A stretch of DNA of 35,249 bases from JANSWP01 sp041941305 (GCA_041941305.1 JBGTQJ010000083.1:1-35249), one strand, 5' to 3'. Positions 6,588 to 15,690 are shown, counted from the first letter of the stretch. Made by a program: numbers and translations. The notes: generated from the sequence alone by a model not told the origin.

Positions 6588-9119
6588 TCAGGGTTTGAGA
6601 TAGTCCAGTTTTCCGATATTTAGTTTTTTCATACGGGAGCTCAGTGTTTTGTCATTCATGCCCAAAAGCATGGCAGCACCATCACTTCCGCTCACCTTTC
6701 CTTTTGTTCTTTTGAGTGCTTTCAAAATGTGGTTTCGCTGCATTTCGTCCATGGTTTTAAATTTGGCATCTTCAGACTTTATGGTTGCAAAGAGGGCATC
6801 GTCCAGTTTTAAAACTTTTCCATTTGTCAAAATGACAGCTCTTTCAATCATATTTTCCAATTCCCGAACATTTCCAGGAAATTCATACCTCATCATCTTA
6901 TTAAAGATCGATTGTGGTATTTGTTCAATTTTTTTTCCAAATTTTTGACAAAAGCGGTCTGTAAAAAATTTAACCAGGGGTTCGATGTCTTCACGTCGGT
7001 CGCGAAGGGGGATATTGTGAATGGGGAATACATTCAGGCGATAAAAAAGATCTTGCCTGAACTTTCCCCTTGCGACCTGTTTTTCCAGGTTTCGATTGGT
7101 TGCTGCAATGACTCTTACATCCACCTTTATGGTTTTATTGCCGCCTACTCGTTCAAACTCACCCTCCTGAAGCACCCTCAATAATTTGGCCTGTAAGTCC
7201 AAGGGCAACTCACCCATTTCATCTAAAAACAAAGTTCCATTATGTGCCATTTCAAAACGCCCTTTCTTTTGTTGATAAGCGCCTGTAAATGCTCCTTTTT
7301 CGTGTCCAAAAAGCTCACTTTCGATCAAGTTTTCAGGCAAGGCGCCACAATTTATTTTTATCATATTTTTATCCGCCCTGTCACTCAACATGTGGACGGC
7401 TCTCGCCAACAGTTCTTTACCCGTGCCCGTTTCGCCTAGTACTAAAACGGTGGCGTCGGTATCGGCAACTTGCTCGACCTGGCGCAATACTTTTTTGTAA
7501 TTCGGGTCGCGACTGATGATATGGTCAAAGCTGAATTCGAGTTCGATTTCCTCCTTGAGAACGGTGTTTTCCTGTTCCAGTTGGTTTTTTAAATCGCTTA
7601 TTTCCTCAAAGGCATGCTGTAATTTTTGGGCTTCGGCTTTTCGGGCTCGAATGTCTCTTATAATGCTGCAACTCGTTTCTTCGCCATCAAAATTGTGATA
7701 GCTAATGGTTTCTTCGGTTAAGATGAGTTCGCCGTTTTTCTTAATAAAAGTAGTTTCAGACTCAAAGTTTTTTACCTTCCTGAGCCTTTCCCAAAATTTC
7801 TCAAGTTTTTCTTCGGCATAACCTAAAACCATTTTGGAGGGGTTTAATTGCTCAAATTCAGCTCTTGTATAACCTAGTTTTCGACACATGGTATCATTGA
7901 AATAAGTAATTTTTCCGCCGGGCTGTGTCCAAATAATCATATCATTGGCCTCATTGAGTGTTTTGAAGGTCAATTCAAAAAGCTTATCCCGTTCTTTTTT
8001 GAAGGTCACATCTCGCACAAATGCACAAGCGAATTCCTTGCCTTCAAAAATAATATGATTGGCAGAAATCAGGACTGGGAATGTTTTACCAGATTTGGTT
8101 TTGTACGTGGAATTAATTTCGAATTGTTTTTCGGCTCTCAATCTGTCCCAAATCACCCCTTCGAATTCTTCTTTTTTAATACCCATGTCAAAATCCATCA
8201 CTATTTTCTCCTTCATTTCTTCAAGGGTATATTCCAATTTATCACAAACCGATTTGTTGACATAGAGCACCTTCCCACTTTGCTCTATCCAAAAAATCAT
8301 GTCGCGGACATTCTCAATACAAAACTGAGAAAAGTACATCTCCTTCGTTCTGCCTGCAATCGTGCCGAAATCCTGTAAAGTTCCATATAATTTGAGGGTT
8401 CGGTATTCACCTTCCAGGAGGTCTTCGGAGGCCACAGGCAACACGTTGAGGTTCATGGGGCGGTTTTGGTTTTTTTCGCCTGAAGTAATGCTTAGCTCTG
8501 TTTCAAAAGCTTCTCCCTTCTTGATGGCGAGTGCTATTTTACCGATTAAAGAATCATAATCTGCCCTGGCAAGAATATTTTTTGCAAAGGCTTCCACATT
8601 ATCATTGTTGATATGGTCTGTGCGAGGAATATCCAAAAGTTTGTACATTTCCTCTGAAAAGGTAATTTCGCCCGTAATCAAGTCCCATTCCCAAGCCGCC
8701 ACTTTAGATATTTTAGAAGCCATATTTAGTAAGGCTTCAAATTTTTTGGCTTCGATTTTATTTTCCACAATTCCACACATCAGTGGCCTACCATCAATAT
8801 TTACCAATTCCCCTTTTAGCAAAACGGGAATTAATATATCATTTCGATTGACATGCTCGGTGTCTTGTTCAATGCGTTTTTCAGCCAGGAGTTCTCTCCA
8901 GAGGCGTTTCCATTGAAATAAACTGAAATGCGGATTAACCTGAAAGATGGTTTTCGTCTTAAAGTCAGATTTTTGATAACCTAAGTCGCGTGCAAATTTT
9001 TCATTTACCTCCCAAAAATTACCTTCTTTCGTAAGCCACATCACCCCTTTGTCCATTGCGTCAATGACTTGATTGTAGGCTTGTAATAATTCGTTTTCCG
9101 AATGTGTAGAAAGATCCAT
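6588..9119 (-). CDS. PAS-domain sigma-54-dependent transcriptional activator (NtrC/Fis family)
   Basis: The 843-residue enhancer-binding protein has four PAS-like sensor modules (roughly 10-120, 130-250, 262-375 and 383-495), a linker helix (about 495-530), an AAA+ domain (about 535-765) and a Fis-type helix-turn-helix at the C-terminus (about 800-840, GAAMLLGMNDKTLSSRMKKL). Walker A is GETGTGKE near residue 563. The sigma-54 contact loop GAFTGA near 607 and the FLDEMGELPL Walker B region are intact, so it should activate RpoN-dependent promoters. It lacks a receiver domain: input is by PAS ligand or partner, not phosphorylation. Paired sites with -24/-12 elements flank the gene on both sides, suggesting that its targets are its neighbours. 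Confidence 0.95.
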   Translation of the reverse strand: MDLSTHSENELLQAYNQVIDAMDKGVMWLTKEGNFWEVNEKFARDLGYQKSDFKTKTIFQVNPHFSLFQWKRLWRELLAEKRIEQDTEHVNRNDILIPVLLKGELVNIDGRPLMCGIVENKIEAKKFEALLNMASKISKVAAWEWDLITGEITFSEEMYKLLDIPRTDHINNDNVEAFAKNILARADYDSLIGKIALAIKKGEAFETELSITSGEKNQNRPMNLNVLPVASEDLLEGEYRTLKLYGTLQDFGTIAGRTKEMYFSQFCIENVRDMIFWIEQSGKVLYVNKSVCDKLEYTLEEMKEKIVMDFDMGIKKEEFEGVIWDRLRAEKQFEINSTYKTKSGKTFPVLISANHIIFEGKEFACAFVRDVTFKKERDKLFELTFKTLNEANDMIIWTQPGGKITYFNDTMCRKLGYTRAEFEQLNPSKMVLGYAEEKLEKFWERLRKVKNFESETTFIKKNGELILTEETISYHNFDGEETSCSIIRDIRARKAEAQKLQHAFEEISDLKNQLEQENTVLKEEIELEFSFDHIISRDPNYKKVLRQVEQVADTDATVLVLGETGTGKELLARAVHMLSDRADKNMIKINCGALPENLIESELFGHEKGAFTGAYQQKKGRFEMAHNGTLFLDEMGELPLDLQAKLLRVLQEGEFERVGGNKTIKVDVRVIAATNRNLEKQVARGKFRQDLFYRLNVFPIHNIPLRDRREDIEPLVKFFTDRFCQKFGKKIEQIPQSIFNKMMRYEFPGNVRELENMIERAVILTNGKVLKLDDALFATIKSEDAKFKTMDEMQRNHILKALKRTKGKVSGSDGAAMLLGMNDKTLSSRMKKLNIGKLDYLKP

Positions 9120-9183
9120 AATGTTTTTGGTTCTTTTTCAAAGGTATATAAAAAAATTATGAGATTCGATTTTTTAAAAGTTT

Positions 9184-9221
9184 TTTGATTAAATATCATC
9201 ATTTTTCTGAAATATCAGAAA
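9184..9221. promoter_or_regulatory. Paired upstream activating sequences, right array
   Basis: TTTCTGAAATATCAGAAA (9204-9221) is a perfect dyad of 7-bp arms around AATA. A second, looser copy TTTGATTAAATATCATC starts at 9184. The AATATCA cores are 19 bp apart, the same spacing as in the left array at 6526-6563. The pair lies about 81-118 bp upstream of the start predicted from the -24/-12 element at 9275-9291. Confidence 0.65.
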
Positions 9222-9252
9222 ATAGTTATTTAAAATAATGGTCATAACTATT

Positions 9253-9261
9253 TGATTATCA
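9253..9261. promoter_or_regulatory. TGATTATCA dyad near the -24 element, right array
   Basis: This is the same 9-bp dyad as at 6489-6497, again about 20 bp upstream of the -24 GG, and 44 bp from the nearer distal site (43 bp in the left array). The matching order and spacing in both arrays is the main reason for calling it. Confidence 0.5.
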
Positions 9262-9274
9262 GGAATTTAAAAAG

Positions 9275-9291
9275 TTGGCACGCCGTTTGAA
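9275..9291 (+). promoter_or_regulatory. Candidate sigma-54 promoter facing the coiled-coil/ECF genes
   Basis: TTGGCACGCCGTTTGAA matches the -24 element (TTGGCACG) perfectly with the right spacing to TTG. The -12 dinucleotide is GA rather than the usual GC, which weakens the call. Transcription would begin near 9302, leaving a leader of about 250 nt before the ATG at 9551. The stretch 9302-9550 is AT-rich, with no ORF longer than a few codons and no obvious strong hairpin. Confidence 0.55.
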
Positions 9292-9550
9292 ATAGGATTT
9301 ATCAAAAAACAAATTTATCAAGATAATTTATTAACAAACTCTAATAGGTTATTTTGAAAAACCTCAATCTAAAAATCATTTGAGAACTGAACCCGCAAAA
9401 TGGAAATTCCCAAATAAATCGGGAAAAGAAGTTTTGTAAAAACCACTTGAAATCAAAACCCTAACTGAGTATTTTGGAAAAGAAGTTATTTTTTAACCCC
9501 GAAAAAACCATTTTGAAAGTCTAACCAAAAAAATTAAAACAAAGACGAAA

Positions 9551-9970
9551 ATGAAACAAAAAAATTCCCTCAGCCTTAATCAAAAAACAATTGAGCAATT
9601 AGAAGCTCGATTAGTCCATAGCCGTCAAATCATTTACAGCAATGGGAAATTGCTACAAAGGCAAGTTGAGAAACCTGTTGCTGAGAAAAAACTCAGAAAA
9701 ATACATGGCTACCTCAAAAAGCACGCTCTTTTAGAACAATTCCTAGATGAATTGATTTCAAAAGTAACAAGTCTCAAACAACAGTTGAGTTTCATTCGGA
9801 AAGCCAGAAACTTTCAAAAACTCAAAATTCTTTCCGACGCTTTCCTAAATATCTTGATGGAAGCAGACCTACTCCAGGAAATGCAATTCAAGGTGAGTCA
9901 ATCTTGCATTCATTATCTGCAAAATCAGAAAGAACAAGCAACCAATTCTGCAATTTTAATGGTTGCCTGA
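9551..9970 (+). CDS. Hypothetical helical protein
   Basis: This is a 139-residue basic protein without signal peptide or membrane segment, predicted to be largely helical (LEARLVHSRQ, LEQFLDELISKVTSLKQQL). The family is not recognised. It is the first gene downstream of the candidate sigma-54 promoter and paired activator sites, and lies 104 bp before an ECF sigma factor on the same strand. A cytoplasmic regulatory or small structural role under the PAS activator is a guess from position only. Confidence 0.7.
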   Translation: MKQKNSLSLNQKTIEQLEARLVHSRQIIYSNGKLLQRQVEKPVAEKKLRKIHGYLKKHALLEQFLDELISKVTSLKQQLSFIRKARNFQKLKILSDAFLNILMEADLLQEMQFKVSQSCIHYLQNQKEQATNSAILMVA

Positions 9971-10074
9971 TAAAACAGTAAATACGGAATCAGATCTTAA
10001 ATCCCTTAAAAAAACCTCTTGAGAAATCATTCTCAAGGCCTAACTATTATTACTAACCAAAAAAAGCACTTGAC

Positions 10075-10599
10075 ATGACAACTGTAGAATTCAATCAAAA
10101 TTTTAGCCAATTAGAAGACCAATTGTTTGCCTTTGCAATGAAATTGACCCGCAACAGAGAAAATGCGAAAGATCTAGTGCAGGAAACTGCCATGAGAGCT
10201 TACGGAAACCGAAATAGTTTTCAGGAGGGCACCTATTTCAAGTCCTGGATAACAACAATAATGTATAATTCATTCATCAATCATTACAGAAAACAACGCA
10301 CTCGTAACAAGGTGGAAACACCTTTTGTGAAATGTATGAATGCCATCAGAAATAAGTCTGTTCACAACACGGGAGATTCCCGAATCATGATGAAAGAATT
10401 GGGCAAAATGTTGGAAAATCTGACAGTAGACTACCGCAAACCTTTCAAGATGTTTTTCGAAGGCTATCACTACGACGAAATTTCTGAAGCGATGAACATA
10501 CCCATCGGGACGGTAAAAAGCCGCATTTTTTATGCCCGCAAACAATTGAAAAACATGGTTGTGAATCGATATGGGACTGCAAATGTCAGAAGGGCTTAA
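10075..10599 (+). CDS. ECF-type RNA polymerase sigma factor
   Basis: The 174-residue protein carries a sigma-2 region (LVQETAMRAYGNRNSFQEG, then FKSWITTIMYNSFINHYRK for promoter melting) and a sigma-4 helix-turn-helix (YDEISEAMNIPIGTVKSRIFYARKQL). It is an orphan type common in Bacteroidota, with no anti-sigma gene beside it, so control is probably transcriptional, perhaps from the upstream sigma-54-like promoter at 9275-9291. A strong terminator follows at 10685-10725. Confidence 0.93.
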   Translation: MTTVEFNQNFSQLEDQLFAFAMKLTRNRENAKDLVQETAMRAYGNRNSFQEGTYFKSWITTIMYNSFINHYRKQRTRNKVETPFVKCMNAIRNKSVHNTGDSRIMMKELGKMLENLTVDYRKPFKMFFEGYHYDEISEAMNIPIGTVKSRIFYARKQLKNMVVNRYGTANVRRA

Positions 10600-10610
10600 G
10601 TACAGTAAAT

Positions 10611-10638
10611 AGTATGCAGTGAGCAGTATGCAGTGAGC
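10611..10638. repeat. 14-bp tandem repeat
   Basis: AGTATGCAGTGAGC occurs twice without spacer (10611-10624, 10625-10638). The following bases to about 10674 (CTGACCACTG, ACTGAATACTG) are imperfect reverse complements, so the whole 10602-10674 region can fold. It resembles low-complexity CAGT-type intergenic repeats and needs no functional explanation. Confidence 0.8.
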
Positions 10639-10684
10639 AGAAGTCAACAACTGACCACTGCAAACTGAATACTGTTGCCAAGGG

Positions 10685-10725
10685 ACTGCCTCATCCGGAA
10701 TTTCGGGTGAGGCAGTTTGTTTTTG
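10685..10725 (+). terminator. Rho-independent terminator after the ECF sigma gene
   Basis: ACTGCCTCATCCG (10685-10697) pairs with CGGGTGAGGCAGT (10704-10716), a 13-bp stem with a single G-U wobble and 6-nt loop, followed by TTGTTTTT. It ends the 9551-10599 transcription unit and separates it from the AraC-type gene. Confidence 0.88.
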
Positions 10726-10815
10726 GTTCATAATATTTGGAATATCAGATATGGGCACCATTACCCTTCGATTATCTCACTTTTGAAAGGAATTCACAAA
10801 ATTAATTCCTAATCA

Positions 10816-11160
10816 ATGCCTGTAAACTCCACCAATCCTTTTATTCAAGAAATTCAAATTCATGTTGAAACCAATCTTCAAAATCCTGAAATCAATATAG
10901 AACAGCTTTGTGAGGTCCTCAATTGCAGTCGTTCGTCCCTACACAGAAAAATAACGCTTGCTACAGGAATGCCACCTACTAAATTGATTCACGCTATCAG
11001 ATTGGAAAGGGCCAAAAATTTGCTAAAGGATTGTAAGATCAACATTGCCCAAATTGCCTATGCTGTAGGATACAGAGACCCAAATTATTTTTCCAGAGTT
11101 TTTCGAAAACACTTTCAGATTTCGCCTAAAAAGTATCGGAAAGATAATTTGGGGTTTTAA
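10816..11160 (+). CDS. Stand-alone AraC-type DNA-binding domain protein
   Basis: The 114-residue protein consists only of the AraC/XylS double helix-turn-helix: the first HTH around INIEQLCEVLNCSRSSLHRK, the second around INIAQIAYAVGYRDPNYFSR with the family signature ending FRKHFQISPKKYRK. It has no ligand-binding or receiver part, unlike most family members, so it acts as a small constitutive or concentration-controlled regulator, or through partners. It has its own upstream region after a terminator. The following gap to 11434 (274 bp) shows nothing clear. Confidence 0.92.
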   Translation: MPVNSTNPFIQEIQIHVETNLQNPEINIEQLCEVLNCSRSSLHRKITLATGMPPTKLIHAIRLERAKNLLKDCKINIAQIAYAVGYRDPNYFSRVFRKHFQISPKKYRKDNLGF

Positions 11161-11434
11161 TAAATGAATTGAATTTTATTGTTGAGATAATAGTGCTATT
11201 TATTGGATAATCATGCTAATGATCAAACCAAAACTCCCATCTGTTATGGCTTTTTTCACGATACCTTTGGAATTATTTAAAAATCATAAACAAAATGAAA
11301 TTCCTATGAACGAAAACTTATTTCAGATTGATTTATCAAGCCATAGCCTAAAAAAATCAAAAAAATAGAATCAAAACCATTCTTAAATCTTAGAAACCGT
11401 ATAGAATATCTCATCTTAATTAAAAATTATTTTA

Positions 11435-14400
11435 ATGAGAATATATTTACTTCTTATCATTTTATTCAGTTTTGAAAACCCTTTGAAGACTCAAGTAACT
11501 CCAAAAGAAGGTACAGAACCCGGAAAAAAAGAAGAACCGATTATTCCTCCCGGAAACTCAAGCTCAAAAAGTTGTTGTCCCAATTTTTGGTATGCAACGG
11601 GTTCGAGCGGAATAGTTGATGAAAATTCTATTGGAAAAATTAATCTAGGCAGGGTTTCTCCACCACTTTTAGAAAACTCAAATCCTAACTCAAGCCCTAA
11701 TGAAATCAACTCAAGAAAATTTGGATGGGAAGATGTATCCGCCCATATTAATCCTATAGTCCCTGCTGGTGAATACAGTATTCGATACCCAATTAGTCCT
11801 TTTGAGGCGCCCAAAAATGACCAAACTGCATTAGAATTAGGAGTATATTTTAAAATACCTAACCCTGAAACAGATAGATTAATTATCTTATTAAAAAAAT
11901 GGAATACCGAATTTCAAAATCATGCAAACCAAACTGAAATTATTGCTTACCTAAATTTACACAGTGAATCGGCAAGTAAAATTGACTACCAATTTCAAAA
12001 AACCAGAGTTCATGAACTACTAGATTTTTCAAAGAATATTTATTTTGTAGAAGCCATCCTGAAAACCTCCAGGAAGCCCTTAGACCCTTCCTTACAATTT
12101 TTACAAAACGGAGAAATATTGGGACCTTCTCTTGGAGCTCTTTCTTTAACAAGTATTAACTCCGAAAACTTAGAAAATTTTGATGCAAGCAATGTACCTG
12201 CTTGCAGTGACAGAGATATAAAAACCTATCGTAAAATAGTTGACCATTATCAAGGCATTGAAGGAATTGACCCTGGAGGCCATAATATTGGAAGTTTTGC
12301 GGCTTTACATAATAGCAAATTAGTAGATGAAATTGAAGGAGCAATAACAGGTTGCATTATAGGATTTTTTTTAGGAGGAATAGTAGGATGTGTTACTCAC
12401 GCAACTTTAGATGTTGCCAATGAAAAAACTATAGATGTTGAGATTGTTGATATTGACTGCGGTTTGAACTGGATTCCACTTTCGAATCAAAAAGAGATTC
12501 TTTGTGGAAACATTGATGTTTTTAAAACCTTTAATGGATACGGAGATGAAATGGACTGGAATATTCACATTCTCCCAAAAGAAGGGCTACCTGGCGAAGA
12601 TGGTTTTTTTGATTGGATGGTTGAAGAGGCATTAAGGTTTAAATTTGATGTGAATGAAGATATTTGTCATACAGGATTTGATATAGTCGCTGATGGTGGA
12701 TTAGATTGGTTTGAAGGTAAAACCAATGGAGAGTTTTTAATTGAGGCAGAAATTACACCCGACGAAAAATGGTACAATAATCCGTGGTTTCCAAAAGGTG
12801 GAAAATCTCCATTGGTTGATGAAGAAGTTTGTTTCTATGGACCTTTTGTTCGAGAATATGTTCATGGAAACAGACCTGAAATTCATCCTTGTGAACAAGT
12901 GTGGTGGTATGAGGAAGAAAAAAATGAATATTTTATTTTATTCTTGAATGATGACTCTAATCGCTTCCACAATCATGAATTTTTTGCCAAAGGGGAGACA
13001 TCCAGATTTCCCAAAACAACCATTACCGGGATTGCCTCTCCAGGGTATAAAACCTGGACCAGAGAAAAGAACCATTCAGGCAAATTTAGAATAGCTTTTG
13101 AACTTGATCCTGAAACTGAACAACAACTCTTTGAAATCCGAATACCTGGTGATAATGTACATGAAATTAGCAATGTAACGGTAGCTTATCCGGATGCAGA
13201 TAATGGCAAAGAACACGGTATAGAATATAAGGGAAAGGTAGTACTCAAAGTCACTGAGCCAACCATAATTCAGGATACTCTTTTGGGAGTAAATTTTGAA
13301 GATATATGTTTTAATGGAATCACAGGAAAACTTCAAGGCTACATAACTTTATCGGTAAGTGTGGGTAATGGAGGTGGAAAAGAGGGCTTTGTGGCATTTC
13401 GCATTAGAAAGAGTGATACTTTTGAAGTGCAAAAATCATCGGATATTCCTTTGGAACGCCAGGTTTCAATAGATATGAAATATCAAGATGGTTCTCTCAA
13501 ACTAAAAGACGAAGCCGGAAAAAAGAGTCTCCATGCTGATTTTGAATTTACCAATCTTCTTTTACCAAAAAATGTAAAAAAGGCTGACTTTTCTCTCCTC
13601 AAGATTCAAAATAAGACCACAGCTCAATCTCAAGCTTTTTTCAAAAAACAATCTTTCCGTGAAGGGGAAGGCTTTGCGGAACTTAAAAATCTAGGCTTGT
13701 CTCCTGCTCAAGAAGTCGTTCTTTTAGCAGAAACTTCTCATAAGAATTTTGAATTTAGGATTCCAACAATGTCCTTATCTGGAAAATTAACCGGGCAACA
13801 TAAAAAAAGCATGCACAAAAATGAATCCTGGCAAGCCATCATCAATGGTCTTCCCAGAAAAAGGACTCGAAAATATTATCGAAATTTTCTTGATTATTTT
13901 GGAAAGCCCTACACGCTGGATACTATAGAATTTGAATTTACACCATATTATATAACCGGGCAAAATGAAAGCCTTGAAATCGATGGAAATGCAATAACAG
14001 AGGAATTAAATGAAACGCTCCAAATTAAAAATACAAAACGGTTATTGGAAATTTATGGAAGTAATGAGCCTTTTGAAATAAGTTGGAATTTTACAATCAC
14101 TGATGAAAAATCTGAAAAATTAATACCTTCTGATTCTTTTTTCATCCAAGTAACCCAAGGTATGTGGGCAAATAGTAAGGTTCAATTGATAATACCTGAA
14201 AAGTATAAAAATGATATTTTAAAGATTGAGGTTAAACCAGAAATTAAAGACTTATTTGGACATAATTGCTACTCTCCCACTTTTATTTATTGGAATCAAA
14301 TCTGCTCCTTAAAAGATTATACGCTTGATAATGTTCTAATTTCTCCTTTTGAGTATTACAAATATACTAAGTGGAAAAAAGAAACAAATCCATCCACCTC

Positions 14401-14512
14401 TGATCTCATCCCACACCCAATTGAACTAGAAAACAAAGAATTTCGGCAAAGGCTTGAATATTTTGGCAGAGATAATTATTTCAATATGATTGAATTGCTG
14501 GAGATATTTTAA
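11435..14512 (+). CDS. Large secreted protein of unknown function with glycine-rich hydrophobic segment
   Basis: This 1025-residue protein has an N-terminal signal peptide (MRIYLLLIILFSF) and no T9SS sorting domain. Residues about 45-235 form a domain shared with the next gene, marked by DENSIGKINLGRV, LLKKW, KNIYFVEAIL and LGPSLGALS. A hydrophobic glycine-rich stretch GCIIGFFLGGIVGCV lies near residues 304-318 in an otherwise soluble protein and could be a membrane-inserting or glycine-zipper helix. The remainder is beta-rich with several cysteines (QVWWYEEEKNEYF, later Ig-like stretches). The family is not recognised. The downstream paralogue lies 45 bp away on the same strand. Function is unknown; a surface or secreted interaction role is only inference. 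Confidence 0.8.
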   Translation: MRIYLLLIILFSFENPLKTQVTPKEGTEPGKKEEPIIPPGNSSSKSCCPNFWYATGSSGIVDENSIGKINLGRVSPPLLENSNPNSSPNEINSRKFGWEDVSAHINPIVPAGEYSIRYPISPFEAPKNDQTALELGVYFKIPNPETDRLIILLKKWNTEFQNHANQTEIIAYLNLHSESASKIDYQFQKTRVHELLDFSKNIYFVEAILKTSRKPLDPSLQFLQNGEILGPSLGALSLTSINSENLENFDASNVPACSDRDIKTYRKIVDHYQGIEGIDPGGHNIGSFAALHNSKLVDEIEGAITGCIIGFFLGGIVGCVTHATLDVANEKTIDVEIVDIDCGLNWIPLSNQKEILCGNIDVFKTFNGYGDEMDWNIHILPKEGLPGEDGFFDWMVEEALRFKFDVNEDICHTGFDIVADGGLDWFEGKTNGEFLIEAEITPDEKWYNNPWFPKGGKSPLVDEEVCFYGPFVREYVHGNRPEIHPCEQVWWYEEEKNEYFILFLNDDSNRFHNHEFFAKGETSRFPKTTITGIASPGYKTWTREKNHSGKFRIAFELDPETEQQLFEIRIPGDNVHEISNVTVAYPDADNGKEHGIEYKGKVVLKVTEPTIIQDTLLGVNFEDICFNGITGKLQGYITLSVSVGNGGGKEGFVAFRIRKSDTFEVQKSSDIPLERQVSIDMKYQDGSLKLKDEAGKKSLHADFEFTNLLLPKNVKKADFSLLKIQNKTTAQSQAFFKKQSFREGEGFAELKNLGLSPAQEVVLLAETSHKNFEFRIPTMSLSGKLTGQHKKSMHKNESWQAIINGLPRKRTRKYYRNFLDYFGKPYTLDTIEFEFTPYYITGQNESLEIDGNAITEELNETLQIKNTKRLLEIYGSNEPFEISWNFTITDEKSEKLIPSDSFFIQVTQGMWANSKVQLIIPEKYKNDILKIEVKPEIKDLFGHNCYSPTFIYWNQICSLKDYTLDNVLISPFEYYKYTKWKKETNPSTSDLIPHPIELENKEFRQRLEYFGRDNYFNMIELLEIF

Positions 14513-14557
14513 TCCTAGTTTTCAATTTCATTTAGAAATACTCATAATAAATCACTT

Positions 14558-15277
14558 ATGAAAAAGTTGCTCATTTTATCCTTTTTTCTAATAGAATCAT
14601 TTATTGTTTCTTCTCAATGTAATTGTTGGAATACTGTAGGAGCCACAGGCATTATTGATGAAAATTCTATTGGTAAAATAAATCTTGGTAGAGTAAAACC
14701 AGTCCTGGCTAGGGAAACTAGCAATCCTGTTGATAAGGATAATAATCCTAAAAACTTTAACCCTGATGAAAAAATATTTGGTTTTGAAGAAATGTCTGCC
14801 TCTCTCAATATCAAATCTAGTGGATTACACAAACATAGTTTGCGTTATTCAATTAATCCGTTTAACATTCTGCCCAATAGTGAACTTAAATTAGAAGTCT
14901 ATTTTAAAATAATAACAAATACCAAGATAAACCAACCTGTTTTTAAAGACTCAGACCAAAAGATAACTGTTTTGTTAAAAAAATGGGCACTTATTTCAGG
15001 AGGTCTGAATACAAATCAGTCGGAGATTGTTTCCAGTTTGTTAATTACCAAAAAAACAGACCTATCAGAAAGCAATTATCTTAGATACCACACAAAATCT
15101 ACTGAAATATTAGAAACATTGGATTTTAGAAAAAACATTTATTTTATAGAAGTCATACTGGAATCCAGGCGAAAATATTTAATCCGTACATTTCCAGGTG
15201 CAAATGAACAAAATAGTGAATTGATCTTAGGTCCTGTTTTAGGAGGGATTTCAATTTGTTCCAATCCAAAGAATTAA
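14558..15277 (+). CDS. Short secreted paralogue of the preceding protein's N-terminal domain
   Basis: The 239-residue product has a signal peptide (MKKLLILSFFLIESFIVSSQ) and then matches the first 235 or so residues of the upstream 1025-residue protein: ATGIIDENSIGKINLGRV, LLKKW, LDFRKNIYFIEVIL, LGPVLGGISI. It ends where the long paralogue continues into its hydrophobic segment. It may be a stand-alone copy of the domain, or the truncated remains of a second long gene. The codons after its TAA run on in the same frame into a decayed membrane-protein gene, which favours rearrangement at this spot. No function can be assigned. Confidence 0.78.
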   Translation: MKKLLILSFFLIESFIVSSQCNCWNTVGATGIIDENSIGKINLGRVKPVLARETSNPVDKDNNPKNFNPDEKIFGFEEMSASLNIKSSGLHKHSLRYSINPFNILPNSELKLEVYFKIITNTKINQPVFKDSDQKITVLLKKWALISGGLNTNQSEIVSSLLITKKTDLSESNYLRYHTKSTEILETLDFRKNIYFIEVILESRRKYLIRTFPGANEQNSELILGPVLGGISICSNPKN

Positions 15278-15301
15278 TTTTCACCTATTAATTTCACCAC
15301 C

Positions 15302-15690
15302 ATATCCAACAACAATTTCGATTTCTACAAAACAGATTACCAACTAAAAATAAACTACCTGGAAGGCCATTTTAGTCGTTTTTGGACTCGATTCAATTAC
15401 TTTTTAACTGTTGAATTAGCTTTATTTGGATTGTTGGGTTATTTGCTGTTTGACAAAGGCTAGCCTGAAGCTGCTATCTTCCCTATTCTACTAGGTTTGA
15501 TTATTTCGGTTATTTGGTTTTTTGTTGGACTACAGGACAAAGCCTTAGTGAGTATTTATCGAGCAGCCGTTGAAGATATGGCTAAGCGAATTGCTAGTTT
15601 TGAGTGGCTGGAATGGTATAAGGACTATTCTGTTGGCTCCAAGAAACAATTTTTAAAGGGTGTTAAATACAATGAAAAATTCACATTAAA
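15302..15690 (+). pseudogene. Remnant of a two-helix membrane protein gene (in-frame stop)
   Basis: One frame reads NNNFDFYKTDYQLKINYLEG, a first hydrophobic segment (LTVELALFGLLGYLLFDKG), a TAG at 15461-15463, then a second membrane segment (FPILLGLIISVIWFFVG) and a soluble tail (YRAAVEDMAKRI). There is no start codon at the beginning and the tail runs into recombinase sequence in another frame. A TTG at 15497 could in principle restart the second half, but decay is the simpler reading. The family is not named with confidence. Confidence 0.7.

Noticed and set aside
10737..10752. GGAATATCAGAT upstream of the AraC-type gene as a further activator site
   Set aside because: It is a single partial match without a second copy 19 bp away and without a GG-N10-GC element; the nearby TGGGCACC has no -12 partner.
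10270..10761. Minus-strand 163-codon reading frame opposite the ECF sigma gene
   Set aside because: It is antisense to a clear sigma factor and crosses the terminator and tandem repeat.
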